Assembly (NCBI RefSeq): GCF_016522505.1
Contig: NZ_JAEHOH010000012.1
Coordinates: 89,970-153,969 of the forward strand
Direction of reading: 5' to 3'
Length of the DNA stretch: 64,000 bases
Origin: Leucobacter chromiisoli
GTDB taxonomy: Bacteria; Actinomycetota; Actinomycetes; Actinomycetales; Microbacteriaceae
In this document: positions 1 to 7,876 of the stretch, piece by piece
How positions within the stretch are numbered: position 1 is the stretch's first letter
Layout of the letters: each line of letters starts with the position of its first letter
Made by a program: the position numbers and the translations under genes
Notes under the pieces: model-generated
Seen by the model: the letters and a program-made list of their open reading frames with translations, nothing else
Told to the model about the DNA's origin: nothing
Database searches by the model: none

Positions 1-686
1 TCGACCTGCGCCTTGCCCTCGCGGCTCTTGGCGTGCTGGCTGAAGATGTCGAGGATCACCGCCGTGCGGTCGATCACCTTGACCTTCACCACGTCCTCGA
101 GCGCTCGGCGCTGGCTGGGCGCCAGCTCGGTGTCGGCGATCACGGTGTCGGCGCCCACGGCAGCGACCAGCTCGGCGAGCTCCTGGGCCTTGCCCTTGCC
201 GAGATACGTGCTGGGATCGGGGTTCGCGCGCCGCTGCAGCAGGCCGTCGAGCACCACCGCACCCGCCGTCTCGGCGAGGGCGGCGAGCTCGCGCAACGAG
301 TTCTCGGCGTCCTCGGTCGACTTCTGCGAGTAGACGCCGATCAGCACGACGTTCTCGAGCCGGAGCTGCCGGTACTCCACCTCGGTGACGTCCTCGAGCT
401 CGGTCGAGAGGCCGGGGACGCGGCGCAGCGAGGCGCGATCCTCGCGCTCCATGCGGATCGCGTCCAGGTCCTCGGCCAGCCGATCGTGCTCGGCGTCTCC
501 GAGCGCCTGGGCGCCGCCCGTGAGGTCCCGGATCACGGTCGCGGATCCCACTCCCGCGGCGCGCGAGAGCACGCGGTCGAGGGGATCGGCGGGGAGGGGC
601 GTCTCTGCCTCGGTGGGCGCGGCGTCGCGCACGTCCTCGGCCTGATCGAGATCGGACTGCTGATCCTGGGATATACGTTTCGTCAT
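1..686 (-). CDS. hflX: GTPase HflX, N-terminal part (runs off the window)
   Basis: HflX is a ribosome-associated GTPase that splits or recycles stalled 70S ribosomes, often after heat stress. Only the first about 228 residues are present; the 3' part lies left of base 1. The visible part has an acidic N-terminal extension and then the typical HflX N-terminal domain: VEYRQLRLENVVLIGVYS, a TAGAVVLDGLLQRR stretch, the PSTYLGKGK loop and TVIADTELAPSQRRALE, ending in VIDRTAVILDIFSQHAKSREGKAQV, just before the GTPase domain. ATG at 686 begins M-T-K-R-I-S. A -10-like TACACT lies 10 nt upstream (697-702), so the leader is very short. hflX next to dapF/miaA is the usual actinobacterial order, here separated from dapF by the plus-strand block 797-5440. 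Family assignment is confident; the GTPase motifs themselves are outside the window. Confidence 0.93.
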   Translation of the reverse strand, partial: MTKRISQDQQSDLDQAEDVRDAAPTEAETPLPADPLDRVLSRAAGVGSATVIRDLTGGAQALGDAEHDRLAEDLDAIRMEREDRASLRRVPGLSTELEDVTEVEYRQLRLENVVLIGVYSQKSTEDAENSLRELAALAETAGAVVLDGLLQRRANPDPSTYLGKGKAQELAELVAAVGADTVIADTELAPSQRRALEDVVKVKVIDRTAVILDIFSQHAKSREGKAQV

Positions 687-796
687 CTGGTTTCCCAGTG
701 TATGCCACCCGCGCTCGCGCGTGTCGCGGGTTCGCCCACAGCGCAGGTCCTCCCCGATCCGCCGCACCGTCTCGAGAATCCGCCCGTGCACCACGA

Positions 797-840
797 CTAC
801 TCAGTGGTACTATGTACTGGTAGTCAGCGTCACTGAGTAG
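797..840 (+). promoter_or_regulatory. Candidate PadR operator and promoter
   Basis: A perfect 10-bp inverted repeat, CTACTCAGTG (797-806) and CACTGAGTAG (831-840), with 24 bp between the arms. The spacer holds a -10-like TACTAT (808-813). The arms therefore bracket the promoter of the PadR gene that starts at 854. PadR repressors usually autoregulate through such palindromes; binding is inferred. Confidence 0.6.
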
Positions 841-853
841 CAGGGAGTGCCTC

Positions 854-1192
854 GTGGGCAAGCAGATGACCGAGATGCTCAAGGGCACGCTCGAGGGCAT
901 CGTCCTCGCCATCCTCGCGGTGCGGCCCGCCTACGGGTACGAGATCACCGCCCGCCTGCGGGATCAGGGGTTCTCCGACATCGCCGAGGGCACCGTCTAC
1001 GCCCTCCTCGTGCGCATCGAGAGACGGGGGCTCGTGCAGGTCGAGCGGGTTCCCTCCGAGAAGGGGCCGCCCCGCAAGGTCTACACGCTGAGCGCGGAAG
1101 GGCGCGACTACCTCGAAGAGTTCTGGACGACGTGGGGCTTCCTCTCCGAGCGACTCGAACGGCTCCACGGGCTCGATGGAGGAGGAAGGTAA
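854..1192 (+). CDS. PadR family transcriptional regulator
   Basis: Short (112 aa) winged-helix repressor of the PadR family, which typically controls efflux or stress genes and its own promoter. The N-terminal LKGTLEGIVLAILAVRPAYGYEI, the recognition region and the GTVYALLVRIERRGLV motif with the beta-wing (VPSEKGPPRKVYTLSAEGRDYL) are all typical. GTG start at 854 is preceded by GGGAG (843-847). The stop is 2 nt before the DUF1048 gene and the ABC transporter genes follow, so this is the first gene of a PadR-DUF1048-ABC operon. An inverted repeat around the promoter is the probable operator. The ligand cannot be read from sequence. Confidence 0.92.
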   Translation: MGKQMTEMLKGTLEGIVLAILAVRPAYGYEITARLRDQGFSDIAEGTVYALLVRIERRGLVQVERVPSEKGPPRKVYTLSAEGRDYLEEFWTTWGFLSERLERLHGLDGGGR

Positions 1193-1194
1193 TC

Positions 1195-1569
1195 ATGGCC
1201 GCGAAATGGATCGAGACGATCACCGGATCGTTCGAGGAGAAGAAGCGCTACCGGAGGTACCGGGAGCGCGTCTCGGAGCTTCCGGGTGCCTACCGCACCG
1301 CTCTCGAGGCGGTGGAGCGCTACCTCATGTACGCGGGGATCATGAAGGGCGACGCCATGGTCGACATGTTCGAGGACCTGCTCGAGCTGTTCGAGCAGAG
1401 CGTCGAGAGCGCCACTCCCGTCCGGGGCATCGTGGGCGAGGATCCCGTCGAGTTCGCCGAGGCGTTCCTCCGCAACTACTCGGACCGGCAGTGGATCGGC
1501 AAGGAGCGGGCGCGGCTGACCGACGCGATCGCCCGCGCCGAGAGCGACGAGGAGGGGGCGGGATCATGA
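1195..1569 (+). CDS. DUF1048-family protein
   Basis: 124-aa soluble, helical protein beginning MAAKWIETITGSFEEKKRYRRYRERVSELP and containing YLMYAGI and GDAMVDMFEDLLELFEQS. It resembles DUF1048 proteins, which are found next to PadR regulators and ABC exporters; their biochemical role is not known to me. It starts 2 nt after the padR stop (GGAGGAAGG just upstream is the ribosome site) and its stop overlaps the next start (ATGA, 1566-1569), indicating translational coupling to the ATPase. The fixed PadR-DUF1048-ABC arrangement suggests an accessory or co-regulatory role in the exporter module, which is inference. Confidence 0.8.
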   Translation: MAAKWIETITGSFEEKKRYRRYRERVSELPGAYRTALEAVERYLMYAGIMKGDAMVDMFEDLLELFEQSVESATPVRGIVGEDPVEFAEAFLRNYSDRQWIGKERARLTDAIARAESDEEGAGS

Positions 1570-2330
1570 TCGCCGCCGAGCCGATCCGGGTGCGGGGGCT
1601 CGAGAAGTCCTACGGCGATCTGCGCGTGCTGCGCGGCGTCGACCTCGAGGTCGGGCGGGGCACGATCCTCGCCCTGCTCGGCTCGAACGGCGCGGGCAAG
1701 ACCACGCTCGTGCGCATCCTGTCGACCCTGCTGCGCGCGGACGCGGGAGCGGTCGAGGTGAACGGGAACGACGTCGCCGCACGGCCGGCGAGGGTGCGCG
1801 AGGCGATCAGCCTCACCGGCCAGTTCGCCGCCGTCGACGAGGTGCTCACGGGGCGCGAGAACCTGGTGCTCGTGGCGCGGCTGCGGCACCGGCGCGATCC
1901 GGGCGCGACCGCTGACGCGCTGCTCGCGCGCTTCTCGCTCGTCGAAGCGGGCGGACGCAGGGTGGCGACCTACTCGGGCGGCATGCGCCGCCGCCTGGAC
2001 ATCGCCATGAGCCTCGTCGGGGATCCCCCGGTCGTCTTCCTCGACGAGCCGACCACGGGGCTCGACCCGCAGGCCCGGCTCGAGGTCTGGGGCGCGGTGC
2101 GCGAGCTCGCGCAGAGCGGCACGACCGTGCTGCTGACGACGCAGCACCTCGAGGAGGCGGAGCAGCTCGCCGGCCGCATCGCCATCCTCCACGAGGGCCG
2201 GATCATCGCGAACGGCACCCTCGCCGAGCTGAAGCGGCTGCTGCCCCCCGCTCGGGTCGAGTACGTCGAGAAGCAGCCGACGCTCGAGGAGATCTTCCTC
2301 GCCCTCGTCGGCGGTGCCGCGAAGGCCTGA
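1566..2330 (+). CDS. ABC transporter ATP-binding protein, DrrA-like
   Basis: 254-aa ATPase of an ABC-2 type exporter. Walker A GSNGAGKT (about residues 39-46), Q-loop region TGQFAAVDE, signature YSGGM (136-140), Walker B VVFLDE (156-161), and the GLDP D-loop are intact. The TGQ(F/Y)AAVDExLTGREN stretch and the C-terminal PTLEEIFLALVGG tail are typical of the daunorubicin-resistance (DrrA) subfamily, which drives export of drugs or lipids. The start overlaps the DUF1048 stop by four bases; the permease follows 48 nt downstream. The substrate is unknown. A second, TetR-controlled copy of this type of system lies at 45672-47347. Confidence 0.93.
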   Translation: MIAAEPIRVRGLEKSYGDLRVLRGVDLEVGRGTILALLGSNGAGKTTLVRILSTLLRADAGAVEVNGNDVAARPARVREAISLTGQFAAVDEVLTGRENLVLVARLRHRRDPGATADALLARFSLVEAGGRRVATYSGGMRRRLDIAMSLVGDPPVVFLDEPTTGLDPQARLEVWGAVRELAQSGTTVLLTTQHLEEAEQLAGRIAILHEGRIIANGTLAELKRLLPPARVEYVEKQPTLEEIFLALVGGAAKA

Positions 2331-2378
2331 GCTCCCGCGGCGCCGCCGACGAACGCCCACCGACCGGAAGGACCCACC

Positions 2379-3152
2379 ATGACCATGCACTTCATCGGCG
2401 ACACGGCCGCGCTCACGGGACGCTCGCTGCGGCACATCGTGCGCAGCCCCGACACCATCATCACTACCGCCCTCATGCCGATCGCGATGATGCTGATGTT
2501 CGTCTACGTGTTCGGCGGCGCGATCGACATCGGGGCGAGCGCCGGAGCGGGAGCGTACGTGGACTACCTGCTGCCGGGCATCCTGCTCATCACGATCGCC
2601 TCGGGCGTCGCCTACACGGCCTTCCGGATCTTCATGGACATGCGCGACGGCATCCTCGAGCGCTTCCGGTCCATGCCCGTCGCGCGCTCGAGCGTGCTCT
2701 GGGCGCACGTGCTCACATCGGTCGTCGCCACCCTGGCATCGCTCGCGATCGTCGTGGGCGTCGCGATCGCGATCGGCTTCCGCTCCCCCGCGAACGTCCT
2801 CGGGTGGCTCGCCGTCGCCGGCGTCCTGCTGCTGTTCACTCTGGCGCTGACCTGGATCGCCGTCATCCCGGGCCTCACGGCCAAGACCGTCGACGGGGCC
2901 AGCGCGTTCTCGTATCCGCTCATCTTCCTGCCCTTCCTGAGCTCCGCCTTCGTCCCGACCGAGACCATGCCCGGGCCGGTGCGCTGGTTCGCGGAGCACC
3001 AGCCGGTCACCCCGATCGTGGACTCCATCCGCGGCCTGCTCGCCGGGCAGCCGGCGGGCGCCGAGCTCTGGAGCGCTCTGGCGTGGTGCGTCGCGATCCT
3101 GATCGTCGCCTCCCTCCTCGCCTCGCTGGTGCATCGCCGCAGGATCTCGTAG
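2379..3152 (+). CDS. ABC-2 type transporter permease, DrrB-like
   Basis: 257-aa integral membrane protein with about six predicted membrane segments, beginning near residues 25-45 (TALMPIAMMLMFVYVFGG). The cytoplasmic loop RDGILERFRSMPVARSSVLWAH and the conserved LPFLSSAFVPTETMPGPVRWFAEHQPVTPIVDSIRG motif are hallmarks of DrrB-type permeases. A good ribosome site (GGAAGGA) precedes ATG 2379. It pairs with the ATPase directly upstream to form a homodimeric or heterotetrameric exporter in the cytoplasmic membrane. Last gene of the PadR operon; two tandem hairpin-like repeats follow (3162-3214). Confidence 0.92.
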   Translation: MTMHFIGDTAALTGRSLRHIVRSPDTIITTALMPIAMMLMFVYVFGGAIDIGASAGAGAYVDYLLPGILLITIASGVAYTAFRIFMDMRDGILERFRSMPVARSSVLWAHVLTSVVATLASLAIVVGVAIAIGFRSPANVLGWLAVAGVLLLFTLALTWIAVIPGLTAKTVDGASAFSYPLIFLPFLSSAFVPTETMPGPVRWFAEHQPVTPIVDSIRGLLAGQPAGAELWSALAWCVAILIVASLLASLVHRRRIS

Positions 3153-3161
3153 CGCGTCCCC

Positions 3162-3214
3162 GGGGCTCCCGCCGGGGGCGCTCCTGGCTCCCGGGCTCCC
3201 GCCCGGGGCGCTCC
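3162..3214 (+). terminator. Tandem GC-rich repeats, probable terminator
   Basis: Two near-identical 23-nt units (3162-3184 and 3192-3214), each with GGCTCCCG followed by a C/G-rich arm that can fold back, lie between the permease stop and the cls promoter. No U-tract follows. They probably end the ABC operon transcript; the duplication is evident in the sequence, the function inferred. Confidence 0.4.
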
Positions 3215-3221
3215 CGGCCGA

Positions 3222-3227
3222 TAGAAT
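3222..3227 (+). promoter_or_regulatory. -10 hexamer of cls (leaderless)
   Basis: TAGAAT ends 6 nt before the cls ATG (3234). The expected transcription start falls on or next to the start codon, so the mRNA is probably leaderless. No Shine-Dalgarno sequence is present. Confidence 0.55.
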
Positions 3228-3233
3228 CCGGGC

Positions 3234-4739
3234 ATGAGCGCCTTCGCCATCGCCAGCACGGCGTTCGTCGTCCTCGAGTACGTCGTGAAGATCGTCGCCG
3301 TCGGCGTGGTCCCCGAGAACCGGCGCCCGTCGTCGTCGACGGCGTGGCTGCTGCTCATCCTCTTCCTGCCGGTCGTCGGGGTGCCGCTCTTCCTGCTCCT
3401 CGGCAGCCCGTACGTCCACCGGCGCAGGGCCGCCATCCAGGCAGAGGCGAACCGGCTGCTCGCCCAGGGCACGGAGAGCATCCCTCCCGTCCCCGAGACG
3501 GCCGCGATCTCGCCGGAGCTCGCCGGGATCGCGGAGCTGTCCCGGTCGCTGACCTCGCTGCCCATGGTCACCGGCACCAACCACGGCGTCGTCATGGACT
3601 ACGAGGCCGGCATCGACCGCATGACCCGCCTCGTCGAGGGCGCCCGCGAGTCGGTGCACGTCGAGATCTACATCATGGCCCGCGACTCCACGACGGAGGG
3701 CTTCTTCGCCGCGCTCGAGGCGGCGGTGCGGAGAGGCGTCCGGGTCCGCGTGCTGCTCGACCACATCGGTTCGCGCAAGTACCCGGGCTTCCGGGAGTTC
3801 CTGACCCGCATGACGGAGGCCGGCATCGAGTGGCACCTCATGCTGCCCTTCCTTCCCCTGCGGGGCAAGGCCCGTCGCATCGACCTGCGCAACCATCGCA
3901 AGCTGATGGTCGTCGACGGGGTCACCGCGGTCATGGGGTCGCAGAACATGATCGAGGCGAGCTACGGCTCGCCGAGGAACCGCAAGATCGGGCGGCGCTG
4001 GAACGACATCACCGTCGAGCTGACCGGCGAGATCGTGTCGTCGCTCGAGGCCGTGTTCGCCGTGGACTGGTACAGCGAGTGCGGCGAGCTCATCGACGTG
4101 CACACCTATCGCGGGCTCGGGGACCCGGGGTCCGAGAGCCACCTGCTGCCCGCGGTCCACGAGCCCGTCAGGGCGGTCGGCGGCGAGGTCAACGCCGTGC
4201 AGCTGATCCCCTCGGGGCCCGGGTTCAGGACCGAGCCGAACCTGCGCGTCTTCGCCTCGCTCATGTACACGGCGAAGCGCCGGCTCGCGATCGTGAGCCC
4301 CTACTTCGTGCCCGACGAGTCGGTGCTCGCCGCGATCACGACCGCGGCCCACCGCGGCGTCTCAGTCGAGCTCTACGTCAGCGAGGTCGCCGACCAGTTC
4401 ATGGTCGACCGGGCGCAGTCCTCATACTACCGGGCCCTGCTCGACGCCGGCGTGCGCATCTTCCGCTACCCGGCGCCCGAGGTGCTCCACACCAAGTGCT
4501 TCCTCGTCGACGACGCATGCGCCGTGCTCGGCTCCTCGAACATGGACATGCGATCCTTCGGGCTCAACTACGAGATCAGCCTGCTCGCCACCGGCGGCGA
4601 CATCGTCGAGCAGGTGCGCGACGTCATCGCGGAGTATGCGGCTCGCAGCTCGGTGCTGGATCCCGCGGTCTGGGCCTCGCGTCCCCTCACCCGGCGCTAC
4701 GCCGAGTCGGTGATGCGTCTCACCTCGGCGCTGCAGTAG
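3234..4739 (+). CDS. cls: Cardiolipin synthase (phospholipase D family)
   Basis: Condenses phosphatidylglycerol into cardiolipin at the cytoplasmic membrane. 501 aa, the usual length for bacterial ClsA-type enzymes. Two N-terminal membrane helices (about residues 5-27 and 36-58), then two phospholipase D domains with the HKD motifs NHRKLMVVD (220-228) and HTKCFLVDD (419-427), each followed by the GS(Q/S)NM motif (MGSQNM, LGSSNMDMRS). Start ATG 3234 has no ribosome site but a -10 hexamer 6 nt upstream. pgsA, which makes the substrate precursor phosphatidylglycerophosphate, lies elsewhere in this window (14031-14621), and is not linked by operon. Confidence 0.94.
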   Translation: MSAFAIASTAFVVLEYVVKIVAVGVVPENRRPSSSTAWLLLILFLPVVGVPLFLLLGSPYVHRRRAAIQAEANRLLAQGTESIPPVPETAAISPELAGIAELSRSLTSLPMVTGTNHGVVMDYEAGIDRMTRLVEGARESVHVEIYIMARDSTTEGFFAALEAAVRRGVRVRVLLDHIGSRKYPGFREFLTRMTEAGIEWHLMLPFLPLRGKARRIDLRNHRKLMVVDGVTAVMGSQNMIEASYGSPRNRKIGRRWNDITVELTGEIVSSLEAVFAVDWYSECGELIDVHTYRGLGDPGSESHLLPAVHEPVRAVGGEVNAVQLIPSGPGFRTEPNLRVFASLMYTAKRRLAIVSPYFVPDESVLAAITTAAHRGVSVELYVSEVADQFMVDRAQSSYYRALLDAGVRIFRYPAPEVLHTKCFLVDDACAVLGSSNMDMRSFGLNYEISLLATGGDIVEQVRDVIAEYAARSSVLDPAVWASRPLTRRYAESVMRLTSALQ

Positions 4740-4798
4740 GCGCGTCTCGGCGCCGCAGTAGGCCCGGGATCCGGTGCCGGCAGCGCCGTCGGGCCTGG

Positions 4799-4804
4799 GA
4801 TACT
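4799..4804 (+). promoter_or_regulatory. -10-like hexamer of the methyltransferase gene
   Basis: GATACT ends 6 nt before ATG 4811, fitting a leaderless start. Weaker match than the other cases in this window. Confidence 0.4.
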
Positions 4805-4810
4805 TGAGGG

Positions 4811-5440
4811 ATGAGCGAGGGAACCCAGCACTACTTCTCCGAGTCGCCCGCGGGAGAGATGCGCACCCGCGAGATCGAGGCCGTGCTCGCCGGGGCGCCG
4901 CGCGCCCTCGTGACGGCGGGCGGCGTATTCAGCCCGGAGGGCCTCGACCGGGGCACCGAGGTGCTGCTGCGGAAGCTCCCCGACCCCGGCGCCTTCGACG
5001 ATCTCGCCCCGGCCGGGCCGATCCTCGACATCGGCTGCGGCTGGGGCCCGATCGCGCTCTCCGCGGCGCTCTCCCACCCCGACCGCGAGGTCTGGGCGGT
5101 CGACGTGAACGAGCGATCCCGCGCCCTCTCCGCGGAGAACGCGCGGCGACTGGGGCTCGGCAACGTCCGCGTGGCCGCCCCCGACGAGGTGCCGGAGCGG
5201 CTCGGATTCGCCGAGATTCGGTCGAATCCGCCGATCCGCGTCGGCAAGGAGGTGCTGCGCGGGATCCTGCGCCGGTGGCTGCCCCGCCTGCTGCCCGAGG
5301 GCACGGCCTACCTCGTCGTCGCGAAGCACCTCGGCGCCGACTCGCTGCAGCGCTGGATCGCGGCGGAGTTCCCGGAGCTGTCCGTCGACCGCGCGGCCCG
5401 CGACCGGGGTTTCCACGTCATCCGCGCGGTGCGCGACTGA
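4811..5440 (+). CDS. Class I SAM-dependent methyltransferase, RsmC-like
   Basis: 209-aa methyltransferase. The N-terminal QHYFSESPAGEMRTREIEAVLAG, the AGGVFSPEGLDRGTEVLL stretch, the SAM-binding motif ILDIGCGWGPIAL (about 71-83), the acidic loop VWAVDVNE and the catalytic-type SNPPIRVGKEV (RsmC enzymes have SNPPFH) match the RsmC/RlmG family that methylates guanine N2 in ribosomal RNA. Only the C-terminal catalytic half of E. coli RsmC is represented, as is usual in actinobacteria. Likely target is 16S rRNA G1207, but this cannot be proven from the sequence. It is convergent with dapF, with a GC-rich hairpin between them. Confidence 0.82.
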   Translation: MSEGTQHYFSESPAGEMRTREIEAVLAGAPRALVTAGGVFSPEGLDRGTEVLLRKLPDPGAFDDLAPAGPILDIGCGWGPIALSAALSHPDREVWAVDVNERSRALSAENARRLGLGNVRVAAPDEVPERLGFAEIRSNPPIRVGKEVLRGILRRWLPRLLPEGTAYLVVAKHLGADSLQRWIAAEFPELSVDRAARDRGFHVIRAVRD

Positions 5441-5534
5441 CGCGCGGGATCCCGGGGTCCGCGGTCGAGCCACCCGCCGCAGCTCCGCAAGCGTCGTCGA
5501 GGGAGCGCCGCGGAAGGCCGGGAGCGCGGCCCCG

Positions 5535-5551
5535 GGCGCGCTGCGCGCGCC
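5535..5551. terminator. Hairpin between convergent genes
   Basis: GGCGCGC and GCGCGCC arms (5535-5541, 5545-5551) with a 3-nt loop, between the methyltransferase stop (5440) and the dapF stop (5554). It could stop transcription from either side; no U-tract. Confidence 0.4.
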
Positions 5552-5553
5552 GC

Positions 5554-6435
5554 TCAGAGCTCGGGCAGCTCGATGGCCCCGCGGTAGACCAGCTCGGCGG
5601 GCCCGCTGAGCGACACGTGCTCGCCCTCCTCGGTCGCGAACATGCGCACGGCGAGCCTGCCGCCGGGCACGTCGACCCGCCAGTGGTCGGGCATGCCCTC
5701 TCCGCCCCAGTGGCGGAACGCGAGGGCGGCCGCGGCGGTGCCGGTGCCGCAGGAGAGCGTCTCGCCCACGCCGCGCTCGTGCACGCGCATGCGGATGCGG
5801 CCGACGCCCTCCTTGATCAGCGGCTCCTCGGGCACCACGAACTCGACGTTGGCGCCGTGCTCGGCAACGGGATCCAGGCCCGGGATCCGGTGCAGGTCGA
5901 GCCCGTCGAGCTCGACCGCGTCGGCGAGGGCCGTCACGACGTGGGGGTTGCCGAGGTCGATGCCGAGCCCCGGGCGCGCGACGTCGAGCCCGTGCGCCGC
6001 GACGAGGTGCTCGCCTCCGAGCCGCCACCGCCCCAGGTCGACCGTGTACCCCGACACGCCGGGCAGCACGTCCTTCACGCCCGCGCGCGTGCCGATCGGC
6101 AGCGTGTCGCGCCGCTCGGGGGCGACGAGCCCCTCCTCGATCAGGTAGTGGACGTAGACCCGGATCCCGTTGCCGCACATCTCCGCCGGCGTCCCGTCGG
6201 CGTTCCAGTAGTCCATGAACCACTCGGCCTCCGGCTCCGCTTCGAGGATCGCGGCGCCCTCGGGAATGGCGCGCGAGCGCACCGCGCGGATGAGGCCGTC
6301 CGCGCCGATCCCGAACCGGCGGTCGCAGAGGAACGCGATCTGCTCGGAGCTGAGATCGAGCTCGCCCTCGGGGTCGGTGACGAGCACGAAGTCGTTGCCC
6401 GTGCCGTGGCCTTTGGTGAAGTCGAGCGTGCGCAT
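5554..6435 (-). CDS. dapF: Diaminopimelate epimerase
   Basis: Converts LL- to meso-diaminopimelate in lysine and peptidoglycan precursor synthesis; cytoplasmic and cofactor-independent. 293 aa. Both catalytic cysteines are present in their motifs: MCGNGIRVY (C87) and [11 protein letters not shown] (C229). N-terminal [14 protein letters not shown] and the GIGADGLI motif are also typical. ATG 6435 lies 6 nt after a -10 hexamer, so the mRNA is probably leaderless. It sits downstream of miaB-miaA with the Eis-like gene inserted between, a small departure from the common miaA-dapF order. Confidence 0.97.
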   Translation of the reverse strand: MRTLDFTKGHGTGNDFVLVTDPEGELDLSSEQIAFLCDRRFGIGADGLIRAVRSRAIPEGAAILEAEPEAEWFMDYWNADGTPAEMCGNGIRVYVHYLIEEGLVAPERRDTLPIGTRAGVKDVLPGVSGYTVDLGRWRLGGEHLVAAHGLDVARPGLGIDLGNPHVVTALADAVELDGLDLHRIPGLDPVAEHGANVEFVVPEEPLIKEGVGRIRMRVHERGVGETLSCGTGTAAAALAFRHWGGEGMPDHWRVDVPGGRLAVRMFATEEGEHVSLSGPAELVYRGAIELPEL

Positions 6436-6441
6436 CCACCC

Positions 6442-6447
6442 ATTCTA
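6442..6447 (-). promoter_or_regulatory. -10 hexamer of dapF (leaderless)
   Basis: TAGAAT on the minus strand, 6 nt from the dapF ATG. Confidence 0.55.
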
Positions 6448-6479
6448 CGGGGCAGGCCTCCGCGCGCCGCCGGCCGGCC

Positions 6480-7784
6480 TCAGTACATGATGCTCAGGTG
6501 CGGCGCGCGCTCGAGGCGCAGCGCCTCGTCGAGCCGCGCCGCCGCCGCGAGGTCGCCGCGCACCCTCCCGGCCTCCGCGAGCGAGCGGGCGGAGACGCCG
6601 CCGAGGTACAGCGACGACAGCTCGCCCGCTCCGAGCTCGAGCTCGGCCTCCGCCCCGGCGGCCGGGGTCGCACGGAAGCGCCCGTCGTCCGTCGTCTCCA
6701 GACGCCAGACCCCCTCCGCGAAGCCGAGGCGGTCGCCGACGCGGAGCACGACCGACAGCGGGGCCGCCGCGGTGCGGGCGGCGAACACGCGGGGCACGTC
6801 GAGGATCCGCAGCCACCCGTGATCCTGCACCGTCGGCACCGCCGCCCGCGAGTCGGCGAGCAGCCACGGCAGGGGGTCGTCGGCGGGGCGCATCCCCGCC
6901 TCGACCGTGCCGACGAGGTCGTGCTGCAGCGCGAACCGCCACAGCGCCGCCCGAGCCTCGGCCGTCTCGCCGATCATGTGCCGGATCTCCAGCCGCGAGC
7001 GCGTCCAGTCGACCTCGGACTCCACGACGCGGTAGGCCAGGGCGCCGCGGAGAGCGCCCTCGGCGTCGACGTAGCGCACGCCGCGCACGCTCCGGCCGTG
7101 GGGCTCCCCCGGATCGGTGCCGGCGATCTGCTGCCAGCGGCGGGTCCACCCCGCGATGTCGCCGGCGCGGGAGGCGCGCGTGCGCTCGTGCAGCTCCCCG
7201 AGGGCCGCGGCGAGGAGCTCCCGGTCGAGCGGGTGCAACCGCCCCTCCGGCTCCGGACCGGCCCACCCGGCCCTGCGGGTGTCGACCGTCCAGCGGGTCT
7301 CCCAGGTCGCCTGCCCGAAGCCGTAGCGGCCGTAGATCGTGGCCTCGGACGCCGTGAGCCCGGCGATCGGGATCCCGGCGCCCGCGGCCGCCCGCAGCTC
7401 GCCCTCGAGCATCGCCCGCGCGATCCCCCGCCTGCGGTGCGTGGGAGCGACCGTGACCTCGCTGACCGCCCACATCGGCAACTCCCCGCCGGGCACCGTC
7501 AGGGGCGCCACCCACGATCCCACCGTCGCCACGGGCATCTCCACCCGCGGATTCTCTCCGTCGTAGACGCCGACGAGCCGCCGCGTCTCCTGAGCGGGGC
7601 GGCCCGCGAGCAGCACCTCCTCGGTCGGCTCGCTCTCGAGGAATCCGCGGGCGACCGCGCGACTGAGGCCGTCGAGCGCGGTGGTGTCGGCGGCATCCAC
7701 CAGGCGGTAGTCGAGGCCGGCCGGCTCGAGCGCCGCGCGGGAGGTCTGATCGGCGGGCACGGTCCGTGCGTCGAACTGAGTCAT
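6480..7784 (-). CDS. Eis-like GNAT N-acetyltransferase
   Basis: 434-aa protein with the layout of the Eis (enhanced intracellular survival) family: an N-terminal GNAT domain with the acetyl-CoA motif VSEVTVAPTHRRRGIARAML (about 108-127) and AGLTASEATIYGRYGFG, a central degenerate GNAT domain, and a C-terminal sterol-carrier-protein-like domain that ends in an exposed carboxylate (HLSIMY). Eis enzymes acetylate several amines of aminoglycosides or lysines of proteins and polyamines and work as hexamers. The physiological substrate here is unknown. ATG 7784 is 6 nt from a -10 hexamer. It stands between miaA and dapF on the same strand with 44 nt to dapF. Confidence 0.88.
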   Translation of the reverse strand: MTQFDARTVPADQTSRAALEPAGLDYRLVDAADTTALDGLSRAVARGFLESEPTEEVLLAGRPAQETRRLVGVYDGENPRVEMPVATVGSWVAPLTVPGGELPMWAVSEVTVAPTHRRRGIARAMLEGELRAAAGAGIPIAGLTASEATIYGRYGFGQATWETRWTVDTRRAGWAGPEPEGRLHPLDRELLAAALGELHERTRASRAGDIAGWTRRWQQIAGTDPGEPHGRSVRGVRYVDAEGALRGALAYRVVESEVDWTRSRLEIRHMIGETAEARAALWRFALQHDLVGTVEAGMRPADDPLPWLLADSRAAVPTVQDHGWLRILDVPRVFAARTAAAPLSVVLRVGDRLGFAEGVWRLETTDDGRFRATPAAGAEAELELGAGELSSLYLGGVSARSLAEAGRVRGDLAAAARLDEALRLERAPHLSIMY

Positions 7785-7790
7785 GCTCTC

Positions 7791-7796
7791 AGCCTA
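7791..7796 (-). promoter_or_regulatory. -10 hexamer of the Eis-like gene (leaderless)
   Basis: TAGGCT on the minus strand, 6 nt from ATG 7784. Confidence 0.55.
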
Positions 7797-7876
7797 GGGG
7801 GACCGGCGGGGCGCGGACCAGGCCACCACCGCGAACCCAGGGCGCCCGAGGCCCCTGCCCCGACGGCCCCGTCGCG

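Noticed and set aside
1476..4352. Long minus-strand open frame of 958 codons over the PadR/ABC/cls genes
   Set aside because: Typical shadow frame of high-GC DNA: R/G/A/P/D-rich, no domain, and fully covered by well-supported plus-strand genes.
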